A stretch of DNA of 64,000 bases from Microbacterium festucae (GTDB lineage: Bacteria > Actinomycetota > Actinomycetes > Actinomycetales > Microbacteriaceae): positions 124,001 through 188,000 of the forward strand of contig NZ_JAOEFC010000003.1 in assembly GCF_025421715.1 (NCBI RefSeq). The letters run 5' to 3'. A model generated the notes under the pieces. The model was not told the origin of the DNA and searched no databases. It saw nothing but the letters and a program-made list of their open reading frames with translations. Positions 8,242 to 15,866 of this stretch are shown piece after piece (the stretch's first letter is position 1; each line of letters opens with the position of its first letter). The translations under genes and the position numbers were made by a program.

Positions 8242-9534
8242 TCAGGGCTCGTCGTAGCGGAAGTCGCCGCCTGGGCCGCCATCCTCTTCCGCATCCCGGT
8301 TGTCGGACGCACCAGTCGTGCCTTCGATTGCTGAGCCACGACCAGTAGCGCGTGACGAGTCCGTCGGGCGCCTAAGTCGACGGAGCAGTGCATCGTGACG
8401 AGCAGCGGCCTGTTCTTCCGGGGTGAGAGTGTGAGCGAGGTAGTTGGAGAAGTTCGACCAGTCGATGTTAGGGACCTTGATGTGCGCGAGGTACTCGGCC
8501 ATGGCGCGACCCACGGCGGCAGCTGCTGCTGGATCGATGTTTGGCATCGTTATCTCGCGGAGCGCCTGACGCAGTGCTTCCAGTTGCTCGGGGGGGATGT
8601 CGGCGATCACTCGATCCATCGATGCGCCTGTGCCTGAAGGTGGGGGGGGCGGCACGAGCCGAGCGCGGGACACCTGTTGCACTTCCTCGACCGCCTCGTC
8701 GCCGATGTCTGAACCCTTTCTCCTCGCCGTCTCCAGGAAACGATCTGGCGTATAGAAGTGAATCCGCTTGCCTGTGGCGGAAGAGAATTCGTCCACGAGT
8801 TCGACGCGCGCACCAAGACGTTTGCCTCCCACGATGCGCCACCAGTCCTCTTTCAGATCGTCTGTGACAAAGATCACCGCCCGACCGGACTCGGTTGCAT
8901 GCTCAATGATCTGCAGCCAGATGACGAGGTCGCCATACTGATCGTTTCCGGGCTTGTCCGAGTCCTTGAACCCAGGCGGCACCTTGTTCTCGAACCGTGC
9001 CGCGCCGTCCACGTAGACCTTGGCGAGTTCCTCTTCGCTCCAGCGTCTCCCGACGTGTCCCTCGTATAGGGCCGTGACGGCATCGAAGGTCTTCTCGTGG
9101 CCCTCGTGGCTCTCGGCGAACTCAGTGTGCGCCTCTCGAGCTTCGCGGAGTGCTTTTCGGAGGCGCTTCGAGGACTTCTTGAGATGCTTCGGAAGATCGG
9201 CCGTGCTGAGCGAAGGGTGTCGCTTGAATCTGTCGACTGCAGTTCGGACCTTGGCCTCAGCCTCCTCAATGGCTTTCTCAATCTCGTCGAACGCTTGGTT
9301 CTGCGAGGAGAGGACCGTGAGGTGATTGCGGTGATACTCAACACCCACGTGGAACGGGATCCACAGTTGGTCGGACTTCTCGTTCAGAAGCTTCAGGTAC
9401 TCGGTTCGCGTGTGCCCGGAGTAGCGAAACAGGCTGAGAAGTGCGCTGGAGTCGAAGACGATGAGGCCGCTCGACCAAAGCTCGGCGTCCTCCTCTTCCG
9501 TGGGCGGGTAGTAGCCCGGAAACTCTTTGCGCAT
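8242..9534 (-). CDS. PIN-like domain protein (DUF4935 type)
   Basis: A 430-aa protein. The N-terminal ~260 residues match the large PIN-like nucleases: Asp28 in VFDSSALL, Glu67 in GVEYHRN, Asp202 in YGDLVIW and Asp225/226 in FVTDDLKEDWW, with a long charged helical insert at ~80-175. A Pro-rich linker (PPPPPS) near 315 leads to a helical region and a Gly/Asp-rich disordered tail. ATG 9534 is preceded by a strong GGAGGAGG eight bases upstream, which decides the start over a longer frame. It is monocistronic, with ~280-base flanks lacking genes. Likely a metal-dependent RNase or DNase; proteins of this kind occur in defence and conflict loci. Confidence 0.85.
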   Translation of the reverse strand: MRKEFPGYYPPTEEEDAELWSSGLIVFDSSALLSLFRYSGHTRTEYLKLLNEKSDQLWIPFHVGVEYHRNHLTVLSSQNQAFDEIEKAIEEAEAKVRTAVDRFKRHPSLSTADLPKHLKKSSKRLRKALREAREAHTEFAESHEGHEKTFDAVTALYEGHVGRRWSEEELAKVYVDGAARFENKVPPGFKDSDKPGNDQYGDLVIWLQIIEHATESGRAVIFVTDDLKEDWWRIVGGKRLGARVELVDEFSSATGKRIHFYTPDRFLETARRKGSDIGDEAVEEVQQVSRARLVPPPPPSGTGASMDRVIADIPPEQLEALRQALREITMPNIDPAAAAAVGRAMAEYLAHIKVPNIDWSNFSNYLAHTLTPEEQAAARHDALLRRLRRPTDSSRATGRGSAIEGTTGASDNRDAEEDGGPGGDFRYDEP

Positions 9535-9811
9535 CTCGCGACCTCCTCCTGCCACCGTAGCGAACCGCCGCACGCGCCAAGACGTGCGCCAAGGTGCGCG
9601 CGAATCGAACAATCGGAGATGCGACCTGCTCGTCGCGGGTGAGAGTCCTCAGGGGGTCGTCGTAGCAGCCGGCGTCCACCCCGAGAGTGGTCTCGAGCGC
9701 CCTGTTGGGCGACACCCATGCGGATCGGTCCGCTCTCGCGTTCATTCTTGGTGCTGGCGATCGTGCGCGGTCCCCGAACGGGCTCCGTTGGCGCGCCGAT
9801 AGGGTCGCGCC

Positions 9812-10018
9812 ATGCAGGAGATGACAACGATCGTGACCATGGTTTCCGCGATGTGGCTGACGGTCGCTATCCTCGCGGGCGGACTCGCACGTACCCGCAA
9901 CCATTCGGCCTGGGCAAGGTTCCTGCTAACCGTTCTCCTTGGACCAATCGCCGCATTTCTCGTGGTCGTCTGGCCGTCGGCGCCAAATAGGCAGGTAGCG
10001 CTATCGACGACGCTCTAA
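9812..10018 (+). CDS. Small membrane protein (68 aa)
   Basis: A short reading frame encoding two hydrophobic segments, roughly residues 8-26 and 36-54, separated by RTRNHSAW. AGGG lies about eight bases before the ATG. I do not recognise a family; the residues resemble small actinobacterial membrane proteins of unknown role. It stands alone between the PIN-like gene and the repeat region. The call rests on membrane pattern and a plausible ribosome site only. Confidence 0.4.
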   Translation: MQEMTTIVTMVSAMWLTVAILAGGLARTRNHSAWARFLLTVLLGPIAAFLVVVWPSAPNRQVALSTTL

Positions 10019-10333
10019 TCGTTGTCGCGCGTCGGCAGCACTCATTAGTGCGCGAAGGCGGTTGGCACACGTCCCGTCGCGCACCTGCATCGAGTGATGC
10101 GATGCCGCGGGAACCCCGTCGCGTATAGCCCGCCCGTACAAAATCTCAGTGAGCGCCCGCCAAACGCGACAACCGAGCCTCGCGGGTTCTGCATCGGCAT
10201 CAACGCAGGGGAGGCGTGGTGACAGGAGCGTGATTTGGCGGGGAGGGCCAGCCGGACACCACACCCTCCTCAAGCTGCGTCACAGCTCGTCGCATCCGAT
10301 CTCCGAGTACGATGCGACGTCGTCACGGGGCTA
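10019..10333. other. Non-coding stretch, no feature seen
   Basis: No convincing reading frame, RNA gene or terminator is visible. Open frames here lack ribosome sites and family similarity. It leads directly into the yajQ-derived and duplicated segments, so it may be recombination debris. Confidence 0.5.
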
Positions 10334-10638
10334 GCGCGGCAGCCGCCCCAGCCCCGCAGGCGCCTCATCGGTAGTTCGTGAACCGCAGGTCGCCGTCGAG
10401 GTCGGCGAGGTTGACGGGGTCGGACGTGTCGGTCGGGTTGCGCCACAACGTCGACGAGATCGTCACAGATCTGGTCGACGGACGCCCCACTGCCGCTGGT
10501 CGAGATGCTGAAGCTCGCGAACTCGATGGATGGCTGCTTCGCGAACTCGATGATCGGCACGGGCATCGCTATCGCGAGTTCCTCGCGCTCGAGCCGCGGA
10601 TCGGGTGCATCTTCGGGGAGAACTCCGGCATAGCGCAC
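10334..10638 (-). pseudogene. Chimeric remnant: yajQ 3' end joined to a broken copy of the 228-aa gene's 5' end
   Basis: Bases 10334-10406 align without gaps to 27937-28009, the last codons and downstream flank of yajQ, with about six mismatches. Bases 10394-10638 align to 2414-2660, the first ~80 codons of the hypothetical gene at 1974-2660. The two sources overlap in the 13-base string CGTCGAGGTCGGC (10394-10406), present at both parent sites. A 2-base deletion near 10470 shifts the frame, so this copy cannot make the protein. Right-hand member of the direct repeat pair around the island. Confidence 0.88.
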
Positions 10639-10650
10639 TAGGTTCGACGC

Positions 10651-11226
10651 ATGGCGGACTTCGCATTCGACACGGTGCTCTCCCGCAGCGACGCCGATGA
10701 CGTGGTCCGTGCCGTTGCGGCTCTGTACGACGTGCGTCGTCTGTCGGGGAGGGGCGTGTCCCAGAGCAGGGGAGAGGGACACCGGTTCCAGTTCGCGGTG
10801 GACGAAGCGCAGCAGTGGTGGGTGCTGGTCTCCGACAATGGTCGTCGCCAGACCTATCGAAACGGCTTCGTCGACCTCGGCGGCGTGGAGCCGCCGCGCG
10901 AGAGCGAGTTCTTCGCATCGATGCCGAAGTCGCTGCGGATGCTGTGGCCGCTGCGAATGCTCACCTGGGGGCGCGGGCGAGAGAGCTTCTCCCCGGTGCT
11001 CGTTCAGCCCGTCGGCCGGCGCTCGCTGCTGTTCACCTTCGAGCACGTCGACGACCCCGCGTTCCGACAGACGCTCGTCATCGACCGGCACACGGGGATC
11101 GCCAAGCGCATGGTCGGGTACGACCAGGCGATCATCGTGACCGCCATCGACGACCTCGACGCGTGGTCGCCCGATGAACTCCCGCACTTCGAGCCCGTCA
11201 CGGGCCCCGTGCCGACCGACTACTGA
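10651..11226 (+). CDS. Hypothetical protein (191 aa)
   Basis: A soluble alpha/beta protein with no recognised family. Features include two Trp-rich strands (FQFAVDEAQQWWVL) and a C-terminal acidic tail. The ATG sits six bases after TAGGTT (10639-10644), matching the leaderless promoter pattern common in this window. It is divergent from the broken gene copy, starting just past the duplication breakpoint. Codon use is typical of the core genome, supporting a real gene. Confidence 0.7.
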   Translation: MADFAFDTVLSRSDADDVVRAVAALYDVRRLSGRGVSQSRGEGHRFQFAVDEAQQWWVLVSDNGRRQTYRNGFVDLGGVEPPRESEFFASMPKSLRMLWPLRMLTWGRGRESFSPVLVQPVGRRSLLFTFEHVDDPAFRQTLVIDRHTGIAKRMVGYDQAIIVTAIDDLDAWSPDELPHFEPVTGPVPTDY

Positions 11227-11376
11227 CGGCCGCGGGGCCGGCTGCGTCGAGCCACCCGGCATCCCCGCGGCGGGCCCGTCGTTCGAGGTGTGGTCCCGTT
11301 TCTCCTGCCCGGCAAGGGTTCGCAGTCTGGCAAGGTGGGAAGGATCCGTAGCGGCCGAACGACAGGTGTGTCAGGC

Positions 11377-12381
11377 ATGAGTGAACCACGAAGGCTCAAG
11401 ATGGCCGAGGTCGCCGAACTCGCTGGCGTCTCGATCTCGACGGTGTCGAAGGTCGCCAACGGCAGCGCCGATGTCGGAGAAGAGACCCGCGCGCGCGTCG
11501 CAGAGCTGCTGCAGCGATACGAGTACGTCCCTCGCCGCAAGCGCAGGACCTTCCTCACCGTCACAGTACTCGTCAGAGACATCTCCCTCGCAACGAACGT
11601 CGAGTTCCTGGCGGGTGCGATGGCGGAGGCGCAGAGTCAGCGGGTGCAGCTCGCGCTCGAGCAGCATAAGGACGACGAGCCCGAGGAAGGGTGGATCGAG
11701 CAGTTCACTCCGCAGGTGACTCGTGCGGTAATCGCGCTGAGCTCCGCGCTGCGGGCGGAGCACCACGAACAGCTCGCGTCGCGTGGTATCCCGCTCATCG
11801 TCGTGTATCCGCAGGACACAGAGAACCTTGTCGCGCCGAGCATCGGGGCGACCGACTGGGCGGGCGGCGTCTCCGCGGCCAAGCACCTGCTCTCCCTCGG
11901 CCATTCGCGGTTCGCGATGCTCGCCGGACCCCACCACACCCTCGTTGCTCGCGCACGCCTTTCGGGGTTCCGTGACGCGCTCGAATCCGCGGGGGCACCG
12001 CTGGCACCCCAGCATGTAGTCGAGGGGACGTTCGACTACGAGTCCGGCATTCGTCAAGCCCTCGAACTGCTGCGCGGTCCGGACCGACCGACCGCGATCT
12101 TCGCAGCGAGCGACCGTCAGGCAATGGGTGCGCTGGAGGCCGCCCGCAGGCTGGGCCTCAGGGTGCCAGAAGATCTCAGCCTTGTCGGGTTCGACGACAT
12201 CGCTCCCTCGTCCATGACCGCGCCCCCGCTGACCACCGTGGCGCAACCGCTCAAAGAGATGGGTGCGCTCGCCATCACGATGGCGCTGAGCCTCATCGAG
12301 AACCAGCCTCTCGCCGTGCGCGATGCCGTGCTGACCACCTCCCTGGTCGTGCGTGGATCGACCGGAACGCCCCCTGCGTGA
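11377..12381 (+). CDS. LacI family transcriptional regulator
   Basis: A 334-aa regulator. Residues ~8-60 form the LacI helix-turn-helix and hinge (KMAEVAELAGVSISTVSKVA), followed by a periplasmic-binding-protein-like effector domain (residues ~65-330) with the usual SDRQAMGAL and VGFDDI segments. ATG 11377 was chosen so the protein begins just before the HTH, as is usual; no strong ribosome site is seen. It lies upstream of and in line with the sugar ABC importer, whose upstream region carries an inverted repeat that could be its operator. It probably represses the whole locus up to 22.7 kb in the absence of a sugar inducer (inference). Confidence 0.93.
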   Translation: MSEPRRLKMAEVAELAGVSISTVSKVANGSADVGEETRARVAELLQRYEYVPRRKRRTFLTVTVLVRDISLATNVEFLAGAMAEAQSQRVQLALEQHKDDEPEEGWIEQFTPQVTRAVIALSSALRAEHHEQLASRGIPLIVVYPQDTENLVAPSIGATDWAGGVSAAKHLLSLGHSRFAMLAGPHHTLVARARLSGFRDALESAGAPLAPQHVVEGTFDYESGIRQALELLRGPDRPTAIFAASDRQAMGALEAARRLGLRVPEDLSLVGFDDIAPSSMTAPPLTTVAQPLKEMGALAITMALSLIENQPLAVRDAVLTTSLVVRGSTGTPPA

Positions 12382-12398
12382 CGAAGAACTCAGCCGAT

Positions 12399-12425
12399 TC
12401 ACGAAACTTTTGTATTGAGTTTCGT
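12399..12425. promoter_or_regulatory. Putative LacI operator upstream of the sugar importer
   Basis: ACGAAACT (12401-12408) and AGTTTCGT (12418-12425) form a perfect 8-base inverted repeat with a 9-base spacer. The string TCACGAAACTTTTG (12399-12412) is shared at 12 of 14 positions with 20027-20040 in the other intergenic region of the locus. Confidence 0.6.
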
Positions 12426-12448
12426 TAAAAGTATCGAGATTCTCCATT

Positions 12449-12477
12449 GCAATTTTCGGGCTGCCGCGTTACGTTCG
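12449..12477 (+). promoter_or_regulatory. Putative sigma-A-type promoter for the importer operon
   Basis: TTGCAA, a 17-base spacer, then TACGTT (12472-12477). It lies ~130 bases before the binding-protein gene and just downstream of the inverted repeat at 12399-12425. Confidence 0.45.
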
Positions 12478-12604
12478 TGTCAGCAGAGCCGCGACGGTTC
12501 GGTTTCGACCGGACCGGCCCGTCGCGGCAACGGCCGCTGTGACGTGCGCTCAAGCGCCGAATCGGTGGCCACCCGAGGCTCGACCCACCCAATCAAGGAG
12601 AATC

Positions 12605-13921
12605 ATGGGCACCACTACGAGAGGCCGCAAGGTTGCTGCCCTCACCGCCGGGATCGCCGCGCTCGCTCTCACCCTCGCGGGCTGCGCAGGAGGCAGTGAG
12701 GCCGGAGCGCCGTCCGGCGAGCTCGATCCCGACGCGCCGCTGGATCTGAGGATGACCGTCTGGACCGCCGACGAGCAGCAACTGGCGCTGTTCCAGGAGA
12801 TCGCCGACGGCTACATCGAGGCTCACCCCGAGCGGGTGGCGTCGGTCTCTTTCGAGCCGATCGGATTCGACGACTACATCCAGACCCTGACCACGCAGCT
12901 CGCCGGCAACAACACCCCGGACCTCGGATGGGTGCTGGAGAGCTATGCGCCGGAGTTTGTGGAATCTGGCGCCCTGGTCCCCCTCAACGAGACACTCGAG
13001 AACAGCGAGGGGTACGAATTCGACGACCTCCTGCCGTCCTCATTGGCGTTGTGGGAGAAGGACTCCGAGCTCTACGCCTACCCGTTCTCGAACAGCCCGT
13101 TCGCGGTCTTCGTGAACACCGACATGCTCGCGGCCGCGAATCAGCCGATGCCCGCCGACCTCGTTGAGAGTGGCGAGTGGACTTTCGACAATGCGCGCGA
13201 GATCGCAGCCGCCACTGCGCAGCAGAGCGGCAAGCAGGGCCTGGTCGTGCGTGACTTCGAGTATCGCGTCTGGGAGTTCCTCGCCACGGTCTGGGGTGGA
13301 TGGGGCGCTTCGCCATGGAGCGAAGACGGCTCCCAGGCGCAGTTCTCTTCTCCGCAGATGGTCGAGGCGCTCCAGTGGGTGCACGACGCAGCGTTCGTCG
13401 ATGGCGCAATGCCCACGCCGGGTCAGACCGCCGACTTCTTCGCAGGCGAGTCCGCGATGACGATCACGCAGATCTCCCGCGCGTCCGCGCTCGACGGCAG
13501 CTTCGAGTGGGATCTCGTGCCACTGCCCGCGGGCCCGGAAGGAAAGCAGAACGTGATCGGACAGGCCGGGGTGGGGGTCTTCGCCAACGGCCAGAATCCC
13601 GCGGTCGCCGCCGACTTCCTGGCCTACTTCACGAACCCGGAGAACGCGGCGAAGCTCGCGACGTACTTCCCGCCGCCGCGCGAGTCACTGCTGAACGCCG
13701 AGGTCCTGGCGACGGCCAATCCGAAGCTGACCAAAGAGCAGCTGCAGGCCGTCGTGATCGAAGGCATCGAGGGTGCCGTCACGAAGCCGTCGCACAAGAA
13801 CTTCGCGCGGCTCCAGGAGCAGGTGCGCATCCAGCTCGATGCCCTCTGGCAGCCGGACGCCGATGTGCAGGGCGTGCTGGAGAGCACCGACGAGGCGATC
13901 CAGCCGCTGCTGGAGGGCTAG
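12605..13921 (+). CDS. ABC sugar importer, extracellular solute-binding lipoprotein
   Basis: A 438-aa family-1 solute-binding protein. The N-terminus is a lipoprotein signal peptide with the lipobox LAGC around residue 23, so the mature protein is anchored to the outer face of the membrane. Later segments such as MTVWTADEQQ and FTNPENAAKLATYF are typical of oligosaccharide-binding proteins. AAGGAG lies seven bases before the ATG at 12605. It is followed nine bases later by the first permease gene. No ATPase gene is present in the locus, so a shared MsiK-type ATPase elsewhere is likely (known for such actinobacterial systems). Confidence 0.95.
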   Translation: MGTTTRGRKVAALTAGIAALALTLAGCAGGSEAGAPSGELDPDAPLDLRMTVWTADEQQLALFQEIADGYIEAHPERVASVSFEPIGFDDYIQTLTTQLAGNNTPDLGWVLESYAPEFVESGALVPLNETLENSEGYEFDDLLPSSLALWEKDSELYAYPFSNSPFAVFVNTDMLAAANQPMPADLVESGEWTFDNAREIAAATAQQSGKQGLVVRDFEYRVWEFLATVWGGWGASPWSEDGSQAQFSSPQMVEALQWVHDAAFVDGAMPTPGQTADFFAGESAMTITQISRASALDGSFEWDLVPLPAGPEGKQNVIGQAGVGVFANGQNPAVAADFLAYFTNPENAAKLATYFPPPRESLLNAEVLATANPKLTKEQLQAVVIEGIEGAVTKPSHKNFARLQEQVRIQLDALWQPDADVQGVLESTDEAIQPLLEG

Positions 13922-13929
13922 TCCGCCCG

Positions 13930-14871
13930 ATGAGCACTGCTGTTCGAACGAAGAAGCCGGTGGTGCGACGCGACCGATCGCGCCGCACCACCGGTGCGCT
14001 CGCCCGCCAAGACTGGCTCACCGGCTATGCAATGGTCGCTCCGGCCGTGCTCGGCTCGATCTGCTTCGTCCTCATCCCGCTCGCCGCGGTCGTCTTCTAC
14101 TCGCTGCATGACTGGAACGTGCTGTCCAACACCTTCAACTGGACAGGGCTGAGCAACTACGAGGCAATGCTCAACGACCAGGGTCTCAAGGACTCGCTCT
14201 TGGCGAGCCTCTGGTTCTCCATCGGGCTCGTGGGGCTCAACATCACGCTGGCGCTGCTCCTGGCTGTGCTGCTCAATCAGAAGCTCCCCGGGACGACCAC
14301 CTTCCGCACGTTCTTCTTCTCGCCGGTCGTCGTGACGCTCGTGGCGTGGACCATCGTGTGGAGCTTCCTGCTGCAAGCCGACGGCGGCATCAACGGGTTC
14401 CTTGCCACGCTCGGTATCGAGGGGCCGAACTGGCTGCGCAACGACGTCACAGCGATGCTCTCGGTGATCATCGTCCAGGTGTTCAAGAACGTTGGACTCA
14501 ACATGATCCTCTTCCTCGCGGCGCTGCAAGGGGTGCCCGAGGAGCTCTCCGAAGCAGCACGGATCGACGGAGCCGGCGCATTCCGCCGCTTCCGGTCGAT
14601 CACCCTGCCGATGATCAGCCCGACCGTGCTGCTGGTCAGCATCCTGACCATCGTCGGCTCGCTCGAGGTCTTCGCGCAGATCGCCGTACTCACCGGGGGC
14701 GGCCCGGGCAACAGCACGACGGTCCTCGTCTACTACTTCTACCAGCAGGCGTTCATCTACAACGACTTCGGCTACGGTTCCGCGGTCGCCGTGCTGCTGT
14801 TCATCATTGTCCTGATCCTGACGCTCGTGCAGTGGCAGACGAGGAAGCGGTGGGTGCACCATGAGAACTGA
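13930..14871 (+). CDS. ABC sugar importer permease (MalF type)
   Basis: A 313-aa inner-membrane permease with about six membrane segments after a basic N-terminus (KKPVVRRDRSRR). The EAA loop that docks the ATPase is visible (EELSEAARIDGAGAFRRF). ATG 13930 begins eight bases after the binding-protein stop and fits the family length. It overlaps the next permease gene by 11 bases, so the pair is translationally coupled. Confidence 0.95.
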   Translation: MSTAVRTKKPVVRRDRSRRTTGALARQDWLTGYAMVAPAVLGSICFVLIPLAAVVFYSLHDWNVLSNTFNWTGLSNYEAMLNDQGLKDSLLASLWFSIGLVGLNITLALLLAVLLNQKLPGTTTFRTFFFSPVVVTLVAWTIVWSFLLQADGGINGFLATLGIEGPNWLRNDVTAMLSVIIVQVFKNVGLNMILFLAALQGVPEELSEAARIDGAGAFRRFRSITLPMISPTVLLVSILTIVGSLEVFAQIAVLTGGGPGNSTTVLVYYFYQQAFIYNDFGYGSAVAVLLFIIVLILTLVQWQTRKRWVHHEN

Positions 14872-15814
14872 CCTCGACGCGGCGAAGCCGGAGATCGCGC
14901 CGGTGCTCGACCTGCAGAGCACGAAGGCGGTACTCCCGCCCCCCAAGACGCGTGAGCGCCGGCGTCGCGCGAACGGCACGCCGCGCATGACGGTGGGGCG
15001 ATGGCTAGTGGTGCTGCTGCTTGCCGTCCTCAGCATCCCGTTCGTCTTCCCGACGCTGTGGATGGTGACGTCGAGCTTCAAGCCGATCAGCGAGATCCTC
15101 GAACGCGTCCCGAGCATCCTCCCCCGCAATCCGACTTTCGACGCCTACCGTCAGGTGTTCGAGCTGCAGCCTTTCGCGCAGCAGTACTGGAACAGCCTGT
15201 ACATAGCGGCCATCGTCACCATCGGAACGATGCTGGTGGCCGCCATGGCCGGATACGCCTTCGCCCGCATCTCCTTCCCGGGGCAGAACGCGCTCTTCCT
15301 TTTGGTGCTCATCGGGATGCTCGTGCCCACTGAGGTCACGATCGTGCCGCTCTTCCGATTCGTCGCCGGCGTCGGCCTCAACGACACTCACTGGCCGCTG
15401 ATCGTCATCCCGATCTTCGGGGCGCCGGCGGTGCTCGCGATCTTCATCATGCGCCAGTTCTTCGTCGCGCTTCCGGCAGAGCTGGAGGAGGCGGGACGGA
15501 TGGACGGCCTCACGCGGTGGGGGATCTTCCGACGGATCGCACTGCCTCTGGCGGGCCCCGCACTCGGGGCCGTCGCGATCTTCACCTTCTTGAAGAGCTG
15601 GAACCTCTACCTCGAGCCGATCGTCTACCTGTCGACGAAGACGAACTTCACCTTGCCCCAGGCGCTGACACAGTACGTCGACGCCTACGGTGGGCCGATC
15701 TGGAACGTTCAGCTCGCGGCGACGACACTCACCGTCGTGCCGGTGCTGCTGGTGTTCCTCTTCGCCCAGCGGCAGTTCGTTCAGGGCCTGGCGAACACCG
15801 GTCTGAAAGGCTGA
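14861..15814 (+). CDS. ABC sugar importer permease (MalG type)
   Basis: A 317-aa permease with a ~45-residue cytoplasmic N-terminal extension, about six membrane segments and the EAA loop (ELEEAGRMDGLTRWGIFRRI). It completes the importer with the MalF-type partner just upstream. Its stop is followed immediately by a strong bidirectional hairpin terminator shared with the convergent beta-mannosidase gene. Confidence 0.95.
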   Translation: MRTDLDAAKPEIAPVLDLQSTKAVLPPPKTRERRRRANGTPRMTVGRWLVVLLLAVLSIPFVFPTLWMVTSSFKPISEILERVPSILPRNPTFDAYRQVFELQPFAQQYWNSLYIAAIVTIGTMLVAAMAGYAFARISFPGQNALFLLVLIGMLVPTEVTIVPLFRFVAGVGLNDTHWPLIVIPIFGAPAVLAIFIMRQFFVALPAELEEAGRMDGLTRWGIFRRIALPLAGPALGAVAIFTFLKSWNLYLEPIVYLSTKTNFTLPQALTQYVDAYGGPIWNVQLAATTLTVVPVLLVFLFAQRQFVQGLANTGLKG

Positions 15815-15865
15815 GCACGACCAAGAAGCGGGGGGGGCCGGGGTGGCGCGCCCGCTTCTTCGTGC
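15815..15865. terminator. Bidirectional terminator between importer and beta-mannosidase
   Basis: AAGAAGCGGG (15823-15832) pairs with CCCGCTTCTT (15851-15860), and outer GCACG/CGTGC extend the stem. It lies between convergent stop codons. Confidence 0.75.
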
Positions 15866-15866
15866 C

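Noticed and set aside
10270-11262. A 330-codon minus-strand frame covering the scar and the 191-aa gene
   Set aside because: Most of it is antisense to the 191-aa gene; only the central part resembles the 228-aa protein, and it is frameshifted.
13300-13929. Extended frame upstream of the first sugar permease
   Set aside because: It overlaps the binding-protein gene in another frame and is Arg/Gly-rich; the permease proper begins at 13930.
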